A DNA stretch of 64,000 nt from assembly GCF_031458325.1 (NCBI RefSeq), contig NZ_JAVDYG010000001.1:1426001-1490000 (forward strand). Reading direction: 5' to 3'. The DNA comes from Nocardioides marmoribigeumensis. Its GTDB lineage: Bacteria; Actinomycetota; Actinomycetes; Propionibacteriales; Nocardioidaceae. The notes below the pieces were generated by a model that did not search any database, was not told where the DNA came from, and was given only the letters and a program-made list of their open reading frames with translations. Below are positions 7,336 to 16,289 of this stretch, piece by piece. The number at the start of each line of letters is the position of its first letter. Position 1 is the stretch's first letter. A program made the translations under genes and the position numbers.

Positions 7336-8825
7336 CCCGCTACGTGATGGCCCTCGACGAGGGCACCACCAGCGCTCGCGCCGTGCTCGTCGACGAGGAG
7401 CACCGCATCGTCGCCGAGGCCCGTCAGGCCGTCGTGGCCGACTTCCCGCGCCCGAGCTGGGTGACCGTCGACCCCCACCACCTGTGGGACGCCCAGCGCA
7501 CCGCGATGGCGGAGGTGCTCGCCAAGGCCGGCGCAACGATGGACGACGTCGCCGCGGTCGGCATCACCACCCACCGCGAGACCTGCCTGCTGTGGGACCG
7601 CGGGACCAGCGCGCCCGTCTACCCCTTCATCAGCTGGATGTCCAAGCAGAGCGACGCGATCGTCAAGCGGTGGCGGTCCGAGGGCCTCGACTCCGAGTTC
7701 CGCTCGCGGACGGGCCTGTTCAACGACTCGTTCTTCAGCGCCCCCAAGCTGGCGTGGCTGCTCGAGGAGGTGCCGGGCGTCCGCGAGCGTGCCGAGCGCG
7801 GCGAGCTCGCGTTCGGCACCGTCGACACCTGGCTGCTGTGGAACCTCACCTCCGGCCGCAGCCACCTCACCGACACCTCCGAGGCCTCGCGCACGGCGCT
7901 GATGTCGCTGGAGACGCTGTCGTGGGACGACAAGCTCTGCGCCGCGGTCGGCGTGCCCGACGGACTGCTGCCGCCCGTGGTCGCCTCCGACGCGCACTTC
8001 GGCGAGATCGACCCGGCCGCGATCGGGCTGCCGGGCACCCGCCGGGTGCCGGTCACCGCGGTGATGGCCGACCAGCAGGCCGGCATGTTCGGGCAGGCCT
8101 GCTTCGCCCCCGGCTCGACGAAGAACACGTTCGGCACCGCCGGCGTGCTCACCGCCAACTCGGGCGACCGCACCGACCCGATCGAGGGCCTGACCGCCAG
8201 CGTGGGCTGGACGATCGGCGACACCACCGACTACGAGGCCGAGGGCGTGGTCTTCCACTCCGGCCAGACCCTGCAGTGGCTGCGCGACAAGCTCGGCCTC
8301 CTCGCTCCCGAGGAGCGCAGCGAGGCCGTCGCGATGACCGTGCCCGACAGCTGCGGCGTCTACGTCGTGCCCGCGTTCGTCGGCATCTGCGCACCGCGCT
8401 GGATCCGCGAGGCGCGGGCCGGCATCGTCGGCCTCACCCTCGAGGTCGACCGGGCCCACGTCATCCGCGCCGGCCTCGAGGCGATGGCCTACCAGACCCG
8501 CGACTGCGTCGACGCCCTCGTCGCCGGCGGTGTCCCCGTCCCCGAGCTCAGGGTCGACGGCGGTGCCGCGGCGAGCGACCTGCTGTGCCAGTTCCAGGCC
8601 GACATCCTCGGCGTCCCGGTGCTGCGGCCCGAGGAGCTGGAGCGCACCGCGCTCGGCGTGGCGCACCTCGCCGGGATGGGGGTGGACCGCTGGCAGAAGC
8701 AGGACCTCGCCGACCGCTGGGAGGTCGAGCGCGTCTTCGAGCCGCAGATCTCCGAGGCGCGGCGCGAGGAGCTCTACGCCGGGTGGTGCACCGCGGTCGA
8801 CTCGGTGTGCGGGAGCCAGGCATGA
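7332..8825 (+). CDS. GlpK-like FGGY-family polyol kinase
   Basis: This 497-residue ATP-dependent carbohydrate kinase has both FGGY domains. Asp9 in ALDEGTTS is the phosphate-binding loop. Arg82-Glu83 in HRET and Asp247-Gln248 in ADQQAG correspond to residues that hold glycerol and activate its hydroxyl in GlpK. Other positions differ: the aromatic Tyr of GlpK's PYFSGTK is Phe134 here (SFFSAPK), the segment IVWQCRRT is ISWMSKQS, and GAPYW is CAPRW. These changes and the neighbours suggest a glycerol-like but different substrate, for example a tetritol or another small polyol. It overlaps both neighbours by 4 bases (ATGA at each end), so expression is translationally coupled with the GlpD-like and LipA genes. 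A plain glycerol kinase remains possible. Confidence 0.85.
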   Translation: MTRYVMALDEGTTSARAVLVDEEHRIVAEARQAVVADFPRPSWVTVDPHHLWDAQRTAMAEVLAKAGATMDDVAAVGITTHRETCLLWDRGTSAPVYPFISWMSKQSDAIVKRWRSEGLDSEFRSRTGLFNDSFFSAPKLAWLLEEVPGVRERAERGELAFGTVDTWLLWNLTSGRSHLTDTSEASRTALMSLETLSWDDKLCAAVGVPDGLLPPVVASDAHFGEIDPAAIGLPGTRRVPVTAVMADQQAGMFGQACFAPGSTKNTFGTAGVLTANSGDRTDPIEGLTASVGWTIGDTTDYEAEGVVFHSGQTLQWLRDKLGLLAPEERSEAVAMTVPDSCGVYVVPAFVGICAPRWIREARAGIVGLTLEVDRAHVIRAGLEAMAYQTRDCVDALVAGGVPVPELRVDGGAAASDLLCQFQADILGVPVLRPEELERTALGVAHLAGMGVDRWQKQDLADRWEVERVFEPQISEARREELYAGWCTAVDSVCGSQA

Positions 8826-9763
8826 CGGTCTCGACAGGCTCGACCACCGTGGAGCCGGGCGGGCGCCGGCTGCTGCGGTTGGAGGTCCGCAACGCGGCGA
8901 CGCCGATCGAGAAGAAGCCGGAGTGGATCAAGACCCGCGCCCGGATGGGCCCGGAGTACACCGCGCTGCAGCAGCTGGTGAAGTCCGAGGGACTGCACAC
9001 CGTGTGCCAGGAAGCCGGCTGCCCCAACATCTACGAGTGCTGGGAGGACCGCGAGGCCACCTTCCTCATCGGCGGCGACCAGTGCACCCGGCGCTGCGAC
9101 TTCTGCCAGATCGACACCGGCAAGCCCCAGCCGCTGGACCGAGACGAGCCCCGCCGCGTCGCGGAGTCGGTGCAGACGATGCAGCTCAAGTACGCCACCA
9201 TCACCGGCGTCGCCCGCGACGACCTGCCCGACGGCGGCGCCTGGCTCTACGCCGAGACCGTCCGCGCGATCCACGACCTCAACCCCGAGACCGGGGTGGA
9301 GAACCTGATCCCCGACTTCAACGGCCGCCCCGAGCTGCTGGCCGAGGTCTTCGAGTCCCGCCCCGAGGTCCTGGCCCACAACGTCGAGACCGTCCCGCGG
9401 ATCTTCAAGCGCATCCGCCCCGCGTTCGGCTACGACCGGTCCCTGGACGTGCTGACCCAGGCCCGCGCGTTCGGCCTGGTCACCAAGTCCAACCTCATCC
9501 TCGGCATGGGCGAGACCCGCGAGGAGGTCTCCCAGGCACTGCGCGACCTGCACGACGCCGGCTGCGAGCTGGTCACGATCACCCAGTACCTCCGCCCCTC
9601 CCCCCGCCACCACCCCGTCGAGCGGTGGGTCCGGCCCGAGGAGTTCGTCGAGCTCGCCACCGAGGCCGAGGAGATCGGCTTCGCCGGCGTCCTGTCCGGC
9701 CCGCTCGTGCGCTCGTCGTACCGCGCGGGACGGCTCTACCGACAAGCCCTGGAGCGCCGATGA
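8822..9763 (+). CDS. lipA: Lipoyl synthase
   Basis: This 313-residue radical SAM enzyme inserts two sulfur atoms into octanoyl groups on lipoyl domains. The auxiliary 4Fe-4S cluster ligands are Cys62, Cys67 and Cys73 (CX4CX5C); the radical SAM cluster ligands are Cys88, Cys92 and Cys95 (CTRRCDFC). [13 protein letters not shown] and the C-terminal RSSYRAG, which binds the auxiliary cluster, are intact, so it should be active. The first 12 residues are unusual: they are encoded by a short GC-rich element that recurs elsewhere in the window (see 8827-8849). The gene overlaps the kinase stop and the next start by ATGA. Housekeeping lipA in actinobacteria normally pairs with lipB; here it lies in a catabolic operon, so it is likely a second copy serving a specific dehydrogenase. 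Confidence 0.93.
   Translation: MTVSTGSTTVEPGGRRLLRLEVRNAATPIEKKPEWIKTRARMGPEYTALQQLVKSEGLHTVCQEAGCPNIYECWEDREATFLIGGDQCTRRCDFCQIDTGKPQPLDRDEPRRVAESVQTMQLKYATITGVARDDLPDGGAWLYAETVRAIHDLNPETGVENLIPDFNGRPELLAEVFESRPEVLAHNVETVPRIFKRIRPAFGYDRSLDVLTQARAFGLVTKSNLILGMGETREEVSQALRDLHDAGCELVTITQYLRPSPRHHPVERWVRPEEFVELATEAEEIGFAGVLSGPLVRSSYRAGRLYRQALERR
8827..8849 (+). repeat. Short dispersed element at the lipA 5' end
   Basis: The sequence GTCTCGACAGGCTCGACCAC and its flanks match a short GC-rich element type that is common in actinobacterial genomes, as far as I recall. Related copies lie at 35932-35959 and 63586-63609. Here it supplies codons 2-10 of lipA (VSTGSTTV), a non-conserved extension. Confidence 0.5.
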
Positions 9764-10527
9764 CCCTCACCGTCCTGCGACGACCCGCCCCCGTGGCCGG
9801 GTCCGCCGACCTCGAGGGTGTGCTCGCGACCGCGAGCCTGCTGCGCCAGGAGTCGACCGAGCAGCCGGTGCTGCTGCTCTCCCGCACGCGACCGACCGCG
9901 GCGTTCAGCCGCCGTGACCTGCTGCTGCCCGGCTACCCCGCGGCAGCGGAGGCCGCACAGGCGCTGGGCTTCGAGCCCGTCGTGCGTCCGGTCGGCGGCC
10001 ACCTCGCGGCGTACGACGAGGGCTCGCTGGTCGTGCACCTCTGGTCGCCCGACCCCGACCCACGGACCGGGCTCAAGGACCGCTTCCGCGTCGTCGCCGA
10101 CGCGCTCACCCGCGCGATGACCGACCTCGGCGTCCCGGACGTCCGGGTGGGCGCCGTGCCGGGCGAGTACTGCGACGGCGAGTGGAGCGTCAACACCGGG
10201 GGCACCGCCAAGCTCGCGGGCACCGGGCAGCGGCTGTTCCGCCGCGGCTGGCTCTTCTGCGTGGTCCTCACCGTGACCGGGGCCGACCGGCTGGTCGACG
10301 TGCTCACCCCGACCTACGCCACGCTCGGCCTGCCCTTCGACCCCGCGAGCGTGGGCAGCGTCGACCGCTGGGTGCCGGGCGTGACCGTCGAGCAGGTGCG
10401 CGAGGTGGTCGGCGCACGCCTGGTCGAGGCGACTCGACCCGTGCCGGCTCAGGTGTCGGGCTCGTCCTCGGCGGCCAGCCTCGGCTCGGTGCGGTTCTCC
10501 GGCCTGATGCCCCTCTTGTCGGAGTAG
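9760..10527 (+). CDS. Lipoate-protein ligase A-like protein
   Basis: This 255-residue protein has the biotin/lipoate ligase fold of the actinobacterial lipoate-protein ligase family. The substrate-binding loop [14 protein letters not shown] and the segment [20 protein letters not shown], which contains the lysine that contacts the acyl-adenylate, are present. Such proteins attach free lipoate to, or transfer octanoate or lipoyl groups between, lipoyl domains. It lacks the C-terminal accessory domain of E. coli LplA, so a transferase (LipM/LipL-like) role is possible. It overlaps lipA by ATGA. Its last 79 bases overlap the convergent acyltransferase gene; the C-terminal tail after about residue 228 is low complexity and probably non-essential. 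Together with lipA it would give the locus self-sufficient lipoylation. Confidence 0.85.
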   Translation: MTLTVLRRPAPVAGSADLEGVLATASLLRQESTEQPVLLLSRTRPTAAFSRRDLLLPGYPAAAEAAQALGFEPVVRPVGGHLAAYDEGSLVVHLWSPDPDPRTGLKDRFRVVADALTRAMTDLGVPDVRVGAVPGEYCDGEWSVNTGGTAKLAGTGQRLFRRGWLFCVVLTVTGADRLVDVLTPTYATLGLPFDPASVGSVDRWVPGVTVEQVREVVGARLVEATRPVPAQVSGSSSAASLGSVRFSGLMPLLSE

Positions 10528-11036
10528 AACGCGCGGACCTCGTCCATGTCCTTCCGCACGTCGCCGGACGGCACGAGGGTCGGCCCGATGCCGAGCGTCT
10601 TGGTCGGGCCGTCGACGAACCCGAGCCCGATCGGCAGCCCGGTCTGGCCGGAGATCCGGTAGAACCCGGGTTTCCAGTGGTCCTGCTTGCCGCGCGTCCC
10701 CTCGGGGGCGATGACGAGCAGGAACGGCTTGTCGGTCGCGGCCTCCGCGAGCAGCTCCCGGATCGTGGCGCCCGGGTTGCCGCGGTCGAGCGGGATGCCG
10801 CCGGTGCGACGCAGGATCCACCCCCGCACGCCACCGAAGTAGGTGTGGCTGATCAGGACCTGCGGACGCGCGCCGTTGGCCCACGCGATCGCGAGCATCA
10901 CCAGCCAGTCCCAGGCAGACGTGTGCGGGGCGCCGATGAGGATGCCTGTGCGCGGCACCTCCCCCGACAGGCGCCACCCGAAGGCTCGGATCAGCGTGCG
11001 GGCGAGGGTCCGGCGGACCGGCATGGGGCGACTCAC
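10449..11036 (-). CDS. PlsC-type 1-acyl-glycerol-3-phosphate acyltransferase family protein
   Basis: This 195-residue protein carries the acyltransferase motif HTSAWD (His38, Asp43; HX4D) and the phosphate-binding block APEGTRGK. A third family block is present near GIPLDRG. Members transfer acyl chains to glycerophosphate-type acceptors at the membrane; this short version has no evident transmembrane helix. The GTG at 11036 is preceded by TAGCGT (complement of 11043-11048) with a 6-base gap, which fits a leaderless transcript starting inside the end of rlmC. Its 3' end overlaps the lipoate-ligase gene by 79 bases on the opposite strand. The acceptor is not predictable. Confidence 0.88.
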   Translation of the reverse strand: MSRPMPVRRTLARTLIRAFGWRLSGEVPRTGILIGAPHTSAWDWLVMLAIAWANGARPQVLISHTYFGGVRGWILRRTGGIPLDRGNPGATIRELLAEAATDKPFLLVIAPEGTRGKQDHWKPGFYRISGQTGLPIGLGFVDGPTKTLGIGPTLVPSGDVRKDMDEVRAFYSDKRGIRPENRTEPRLAAEDEPDT

Positions 11037-11045
11037 CCCCTGACG

Positions 11046-12176
11046 CTAGTGCCCCCGGTCCGCTCGGCACAGCACCAGGACCTCCTGGTGACCGGTCTGC
11101 GGAAACATGTCGAACACCCGCGCCCTCACCGGCACCAGCGACGGCATCGCGGCGAGGTCGCGGCCCAGCGTGGCCGGGTTGCACGAGCTGTAGAGCAGGT
11201 ACGACGGCCGCGCGGCCTCGAGCGCCGCCGTCAGGTCCGCGCCGAGCCCGCGCCGCGGCGGGTTGACCACGACGAGGTCGGCCACCTCCCGGCCCTCGAT
11301 CCAGGCGGTGGCGTCGCCGGCCTCGAAGGTCGCCGCGACCCCGGCCTCGGCTGCGCTCGTGCGGGCGGCCTCGACGGCCTGGGGGGAGACCTCGACCCCG
11401 TGCACCGAGCGGCCGGGCCGGGCGAGGTGCAGCGCGAACCCGCCGACCCCGCAGTAGAGGTCCCACACCGTCCGGACCTCCAGCGACGAGGTCCACGCCA
11501 CGGCCTCGCGGTAGAGCGCCGCGGCGATCCCGGTGTTGGTCTGGAAGAAGCTCCGCGGACCGAGGTGCAGGGTCACCCCGTCGGCGCCGTCGAGCCCGAT
11601 CGGCAGCGACTCCCCCAGCAGCAGGTCCTCCCGCTCGCCCTCGAGCACGGCCGCGTGCGCGGGCTGGAGGTTGACCGAGAGCACGCGTAGGTCGGGGAGC
11701 TCGGCGCGCAGCCAGGGCAGGTGCTTCTCGATCCGCGCCACCGACTCGGTCGACCGCAGCACCAGGCGGACCATGAGCCCGCCGTCGGGCGCGACCGTGA
11801 CGATGACGTGCTTGAGCTCGCCGCTGCGCTCGGGCACGGAGTACGGCGTGAGCGCGGCCCGGGTGACGAGGGCCGCGAGCACGGGCAGTGCCGCCTGCAG
11901 CCGCGGGTCGTGCAGCCCGCACGCGCGCAGGTCGGTGCCTCGTCCGTCGGCGGCCAGGATGCCCAGCGTCGGGGCCTCGACCGTGCCGGCGACGACCATC
12001 TTGGCCTTGGTGCGGAAGCCCTCCTCGGGGCCGGTGACCGGTGGCAGCCACTCGACGGCCCACTCCCCCAGGGCGGCGGCGGCGGCACGTTGCTTGGCGG
12101 CGACCTGGTCGGCGTACGGCGTCTCGAGCCAGGTGCACGAGCGGCACAGGCCCGCGTCCCAGTAGCCGCACTGCAT
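11046..12176 (-). CDS. rlmC: 23S rRNA (uracil-5-)-methyltransferase RlmC
   Basis: This 376-residue SAM-dependent enzyme methylates a uracil of 23S rRNA (U747 in E. coli). It follows E. coli RlmC (375 residues) almost end to end. The N-terminal cluster cysteines Cys3, Cys11 and Cys14 (MQCGYWDAGLCRSC) bind a 4Fe-4S cluster; GFRTKAKMVV, SFFQTN, DLYCGVGGF (SAM site), VNPPRRG and the catalytic-cysteine motif SSCNPAT are all present. The ATG at 12176 matches the family start; a -10-like GACAAT lies six bases upstream, so the mRNA is probably leaderless. A longer in-frame start at 12254 would add unrelated residues. Confidence 0.95.
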   Translation of the reverse strand: MQCGYWDAGLCRSCTWLETPYADQVAAKQRAAAAALGEWAVEWLPPVTGPEEGFRTKAKMVVAGTVEAPTLGILAADGRGTDLRACGLHDPRLQAALPVLAALVTRAALTPYSVPERSGELKHVIVTVAPDGGLMVRLVLRSTESVARIEKHLPWLRAELPDLRVLSVNLQPAHAAVLEGEREDLLLGESLPIGLDGADGVTLHLGPRSFFQTNTGIAAALYREAVAWTSSLEVRTVWDLYCGVGGFALHLARPGRSVHGVEVSPQAVEAARTSAAEAGVAATFEAGDATAWIEGREVADLVVVNPPRRGLGADLTAALEAARPSYLLYSSCNPATLGRDLAAMPSLVPVRARVFDMFPQTGHQEVLVLCRADRGH

Positions 12177-12271
12177 GCGCCCATTGTCCCGGACGGCGCT
12201 GCAAGCGACGGACAAGAGGGGTGCAAGCGGCCGGGGCCACGGTGGGACCACCACCGAGACAGGAGCCTTCG

Positions 12272-12946
12272 ATGACCGAGACCCGCACCGCCCCGCTGAC
12301 CGACACCAGCGTCATGCCGGTGATCCACACGCTGTTCCGCCGCGAGCTGCGCCTGGCCGCCGGGCTGCTGCGCGGCGTCCCCGAGGGCGACACCGCGCGG
12401 GCGGCCGTGGTCGCCGACCACCTCGGGCTGGTCGGCGAGGTCCTGCACCACCACCACACCGCCGAGGACGAGCTGCTCTGGCCCAAGCTGCTCGAGCGCG
12501 TGCCGGACGACCTCGCCCCGATCGTGCACCTGATGGAGTCGCAGCACGGCCGGGTCGAGGCGCTGCTCGACGAGATCGGTCCCCTGATGGCCGGCTGGCG
12601 GCGGACGGCCGGCGGGGCCGAGCGCGACCGCATGGCGCAGCTGTACGACGAGCTCTACCTCGCGCTCGCCGAGCACCTCGACGCCGAGGAGACCCGGCTG
12701 CTCCCGATCGCGGCGCGTGCGGTGACCCAGGAGGAGTGGGAGCACATGGGCCAGGTCGCACGGGCCGGGACGCCGAAGGGCGCCGAGCTGCTCGTGCTCG
12801 GCGGCCTCCTCTACGACAGCGGTCCGGAGGGCGCGGCGAAGCTGATGCACGGCGCTCCCCCGCCGGTGCGGTGGCTGGTCCCGCGGCTCGGGGCCCGGGC
12901 CTACCGGCGGCACGCGCAGAAGGTCTACGGCACCCCGACGCCCTAG
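12272..12946 (+). CDS. Hemerythrin HHE-domain protein
   Basis: This 224-residue helical protein has a hemerythrin-like domain in residues 15-150. Metal ligand candidates are His19 in MPVIHTLF, the HHHHTAEDELLWP segment, His in SQHGRVEALL and the EHLDAEETRLLPI helix. Such proteins bind a diiron site and serve in oxygen, NO or redox sensing. The C-terminal 75 residues are a less conserved extension with basic end. AGGAG six bases before the ATG fixes the start. Its 3' end overlaps the convergent BTAD regulator gene by four bases. The partner and ligand are unknown. Confidence 0.88.
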   Translation: MTETRTAPLTDTSVMPVIHTLFRRELRLAAGLLRGVPEGDTARAAVVADHLGLVGEVLHHHHTAEDELLWPKLLERVPDDLAPIVHLMESQHGRVEALLDEIGPLMAGWRRTAGGAERDRMAQLYDELYLALAEHLDAEETRLLPIAARAVTQEEWEHMGQVARAGTPKGAELLVLGGLLYDSGPEGAAKLMHGAPPPVRWLVPRLGARAYRRHAQKVYGTPTP

Positions 12947-15900
12947 CCGAGCCGCGCGAGCAGCGCGTCGGTCCGCGCCACCCACAGGCCGAGGCCGAGC
13001 CGCTCGTGCACCTCGCGGGCCCGCGCCAGGTGGTCGGCGGCCGCGTCCCGGTCGCCGGCCACCAGCGCCAGCTCGCCGAGGGTCTGGTGCACCGACCCCT
13101 GGAAGGTGACCGCGATCGTCCCGCCCAGCCACCCGGCGTACGGCGCGAGCTGCGTCCGCAGGTCGGCGACGGCCCCGGGGTCCCCCAGCGCGGCCCAGAC
13201 CCGGGCCCGCACGACGGTCAGCCCCACCCACAGGTAGTCCTCGTGGATCGGCGGCTGCTCGTCGTAGGCCCCGAGGCGCCGGCGCAGCTCGTCGAGCCGG
13301 CCCGTCGCCACCATGGACAGGCCGTGCAGCTCGCGGAAGGCGGGGTGGAAGGGCGCGACCTCGCGCAGCGCCGGCTCGACCTCGGCCATCCGGCCCTGCA
13401 GGTCGCGCAGGGTGGCGAGCTGGGCGAGCTCGATCCCCTGGCCGGCCATCGCCATCGTGGCCTGCAGCGACTCGAGCTCGGCGATCGCCTGCTCGGCCTC
13501 CTCGAAGCGCTCGTCGACCTGGAGCAGCATCGCCCGGACCCAGCCGACGACGAGCCGGGTCTGCGAGTGGTGGTGGCGCACGGCCAGCTCGTGGGAGCGG
13601 TCGGCGTCCGAGCGGGCCTCGTCGAGCTGCCCGAGCGCGGCGCGGTCGGAGGCACGGTGCGACAGCACGGCGGCCAGCGCGGCGTGGTCGCCCCGCGCGG
13701 TCGCGAGCTCGACCGCCTCGTCGAGCAGGGCGGCCCGCCGCACCAGGGTCTCCGGACGCATCAGCGCCGAGGTCGCGAGCTGCAGGACGGCCAGCCGGTG
13801 GCGCTTGTCCGCGGTGGACCGGCGTACCTCCTCCAGGGCCTCCTCCGCCAGCCGGGTGGACTGCTCGGCCCTCCCGGGCACGAGGAAGTGCTCGAAGGCC
13901 AGGGCGGCGGTCAGGTGCGCGTGGGTGACGGGGTCCGCGACCCGCTCGCGCACGGCCTGCCAGAGCAGGAGGGCGTCCTCGTCCCAGTCGGGATAGCCGC
14001 GCCAGCCCCACACGAGGTTCTCGGTGACGACCAGGAGCGCGGCGGCCGCCGCGTCGGCGTCGCCGCGACCCAGGGCGGACGTGGCGGCCTCCGCGGCCGG
14101 GGCCCAGGCCTCGACCGGTCGCGAGAGCCAGACCAGCGCGCGCGCCCGGGCGAGCGCCACCCGCTCGCGCTCCACGGCCCCGGCCTCGGGATCGCCGGCC
14201 TGGAGCTCGGCGGCGGTCACGGACAGCCGCAGCGCCTCGTCGTGGGCGGACCGCGCCGCCGCGTCCTCGGCCCCGGCGACCGCGAAGAGCCAGGCCGAGC
14301 GGGCGTGGGCCGGGCCGGCCAGGCGGTAGTGCTCGGCCAGCTCCGCGCTGTGCTCGTGCACCCGCCCCAGGTGGTGGGCCTCGATGGCGGCCGCGACGGC
14401 CGCGTGGGTGCGGGCGCGCACCGCCGGGGACAGCGACTCGTGCACCGCGTCGCGCACGAGGGCGTGGCTGAACCGGGCACGTCCGGGACCCACCTCGTCG
14501 AGCAGGCCCATCATCAGCAACGGCTCGAGGTGCTCGAGGACCTCGTCCAGCCCGAGGCCGGCGGCCGTGGCGACGACGGCCACGTCGAACTCGCGCCCCG
14601 CGACCGCCGCGGTCCCGGCCACCGCTGCCGCCGGCGGGTCGACCTGCGCGAGGCGGTGGCGTACGACGTCGCGCACGCCGGTCGGCACGGAGTCCCACGA
14701 CCTCGCGGACGGGTCGTTGAGCACGCCCTCGGCCACGAGCAGGCGCACGAGCTCGGTGACGAAGAACGGGTTGCCGCCGGTGCGCTCGATGATCCGGTCC
14801 GCGACCGCCTCGCTCACCGCCAGGCCGTGGTGGAAGGAGACCCAGTCGCGCACGTCGCGGGCCTCGAGCCCGGCCAGGTCGACGCGGTGCGCCCCGAGCC
14901 TCGCCAGCTGCGCCAGCGTCTCGGCGAGCACCGGACCGACCTCCGCGGGAGCGTCCCGGGTGGCCGGCACCAGGAGCAGGGGCACGTCGGCGATCCCGGT
15001 CGCGACCCGCCGCAGCAGCCGCAGGCTCTCGGCGTCCGCCCAGTGCAGGTCGTCGAGGACCACCACCGACGGCGGGCCGGTCCGGAGCGCGCCGAGCAGC
15101 GCGTCGGCCTGGCGGAAGCTGGCCGACGAGGCGTCGGTCTGCTCCCCCTCGAGGATCGAGGCGTCACCGAGGAGCTGGCGCAGCGCCCGGGTCCAGCCCC
15201 ACAGCGGCGGACCACCCTCCGGCTCCCAGCCGCCGCGGCCGACCCGGAAGCCTGCGGCCGCGGCAGTCCCCACCACGGCCTCGGCGAAGCGGGTCTTGCC
15301 CAGACCGGGCTGCCCGCTGACCAGCAGCACCCGTCCGCGTCCGGCCGCGACGTCGTCGACCAGGCGGGACGCCTCGGCGAGCGCGGGCCCGCGCCCGAAC
15401 ACCGCGGGGAGGCCGGGGAGGTCGGGCTGGTCGGTCCCCGCCAGGACGACCGGCGGCGCCACGGCCGACCCCCCGGCCGGCCCCACGGCTGGGTCCAGGG
15501 ACCGGTCCAGGGACGGGTCCTGGCGCAGGACGGCGGTCTCGAGCGCGCGGAGGTCGGGACCGGGGTCCACACCGAGCTCGTCGGCGAGGTGGTCGCGCGC
15601 CCGGCGCAGGGCCGCCAGGGCGTCACCCTGGCGCGCCGAGCGGTAGAGGGCGAGCGCCAGCAGCCCCCACAGCTGCTCGCGCAGCGGGTGCTCGCGCACG
15701 AGCTGCTCGAGCTCGGCCACCGCCTCGGTGTGCTCGCCACGGTCGAGCCGCAGCCGCCACAGGCGCTCGACCGCGCCCATGCGGAGCTCCTCGAGGCGCG
15801 TCGCCTCGGCGTCGAGGGACGGGCAGCCGAGCCCGAGGTAGGCCGTGCCGCGCCACGGCGCCAGCGCCTCGGTCAGCAGTCCCAGCTGGTCGGCGGCGCC

Positions 15901-16248
15901 GTCGCGAGCCTCGCCCAGCAGGCGCGTGAACTCCCGGGCGTCGACCGCTCGGTCGTCGACGTGGAGGGAGTAGCCCCCCGCATGGGTCCGGAGCACCTGG
16001 GCCGGGGACCGCGCGTCGCGGCCCGGCTCGAGCACCCGGCGCAACCGGGCGACGTAGGACTGCAGCGAGGCCTCGACGCGAGCGGGTGGCGCATCGCCCC
16101 AGATCTGGTCGACGAGGTGCTCGAACGGCACGGGCCGCCCGCCGGCCGCGAGCATCAGCCCGACCAGGGCCCGCGGCTTGGGGCCACCGAGGTCGAGCAC
16201 CTCGGTGCCGACCTCGACCTCGAGCTCCCCCAGGACGCGCGCCCGCAT
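12943..16248 (-). CDS. BTAD-type transcriptional activator with AAA+ ATPase and TPR region
   Basis: This 1,101-residue regulator begins with an OmpR-like winged helix (residues 1-95), followed by a bacterial transcriptional activation domain (about 95-245), as in SARP/AfsR proteins. A P-loop ATPase follows, with Walker A SGQPGLGKTR near residue 311 and Walker B VVVLDDLHWADAE near 395. The C-terminal half (about 640-1101) is alpha-helical and TPR-like. Such large STAND-type regulators activate transcription after ligand or partner binding. It is the last gene of a same-strand series behind the giant surface protein, beta-helix and secreted protein genes, 41 bases after the last of them, so it may control that locus. 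ATG 16248 is preceded by GGGAG. Confidence 0.85.
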   Translation of the reverse strand: MRARVLGELEVEVGTEVLDLGGPKPRALVGLMLAAGGRPVPFEHLVDQIWGDAPPARVEASLQSYVARLRRVLEPGRDARSPAQVLRTHAGGYSLHVDDRAVDAREFTRLLGEARDGAADQLGLLTEALAPWRGTAYLGLGCPSLDAEATRLEELRMGAVERLWRLRLDRGEHTEAVAELEQLVREHPLREQLWGLLALALYRSARQGDALAALRRARDHLADELGVDPGPDLRALETAVLRQDPSLDRSLDPAVGPAGGSAVAPPVVLAGTDQPDLPGLPAVFGRGPALAEASRLVDDVAAGRGRVLLVSGQPGLGKTRFAEAVVGTAAAAGFRVGRGGWEPEGGPPLWGWTRALRQLLGDASILEGEQTDASSASFRQADALLGALRTGPPSVVVLDDLHWADAESLRLLRRVATGIADVPLLLVPATRDAPAEVGPVLAETLAQLARLGAHRVDLAGLEARDVRDWVSFHHGLAVSEAVADRIIERTGGNPFFVTELVRLLVAEGVLNDPSARSWDSVPTGVRDVVRHRLAQVDPPAAAVAGTAAVAGREFDVAVVATAAGLGLDEVLEHLEPLLMMGLLDEVGPGRARFSHALVRDAVHESLSPAVRARTHAAVAAAIEAHHLGRVHEHSAELAEHYRLAGPAHARSAWLFAVAGAEDAAARSAHDEALRLSVTAAELQAGDPEAGAVERERVALARARALVWLSRPVEAWAPAAEAATSALGRGDADAAAAALLVVTENLVWGWRGYPDWDEDALLLWQAVRERVADPVTHAHLTAALAFEHFLVPGRAEQSTRLAEEALEEVRRSTADKRHRLAVLQLATSALMRPETLVRRAALLDEAVELATARGDHAALAAVLSHRASDRAALGQLDEARSDADRSHELAVRHHHSQTRLVVGWVRAMLLQVDERFEEAEQAIAELESLQATMAMAGQGIELAQLATLRDLQGRMAEVEPALREVAPFHPAFRELHGLSMVATGRLDELRRRLGAYDEQPPIHEDYLWVGLTVVRARVWAALGDPGAVADLRTQLAPYAGWLGGTIAVTFQGSVHQTLGELALVAGDRDAAADHLARAREVHERLGLGLWVARTDALLARLG

Positions 16249-16289
16249 GACGCCCACTCCCGACCGGCGACCTGTCGCGACGACCGCTG

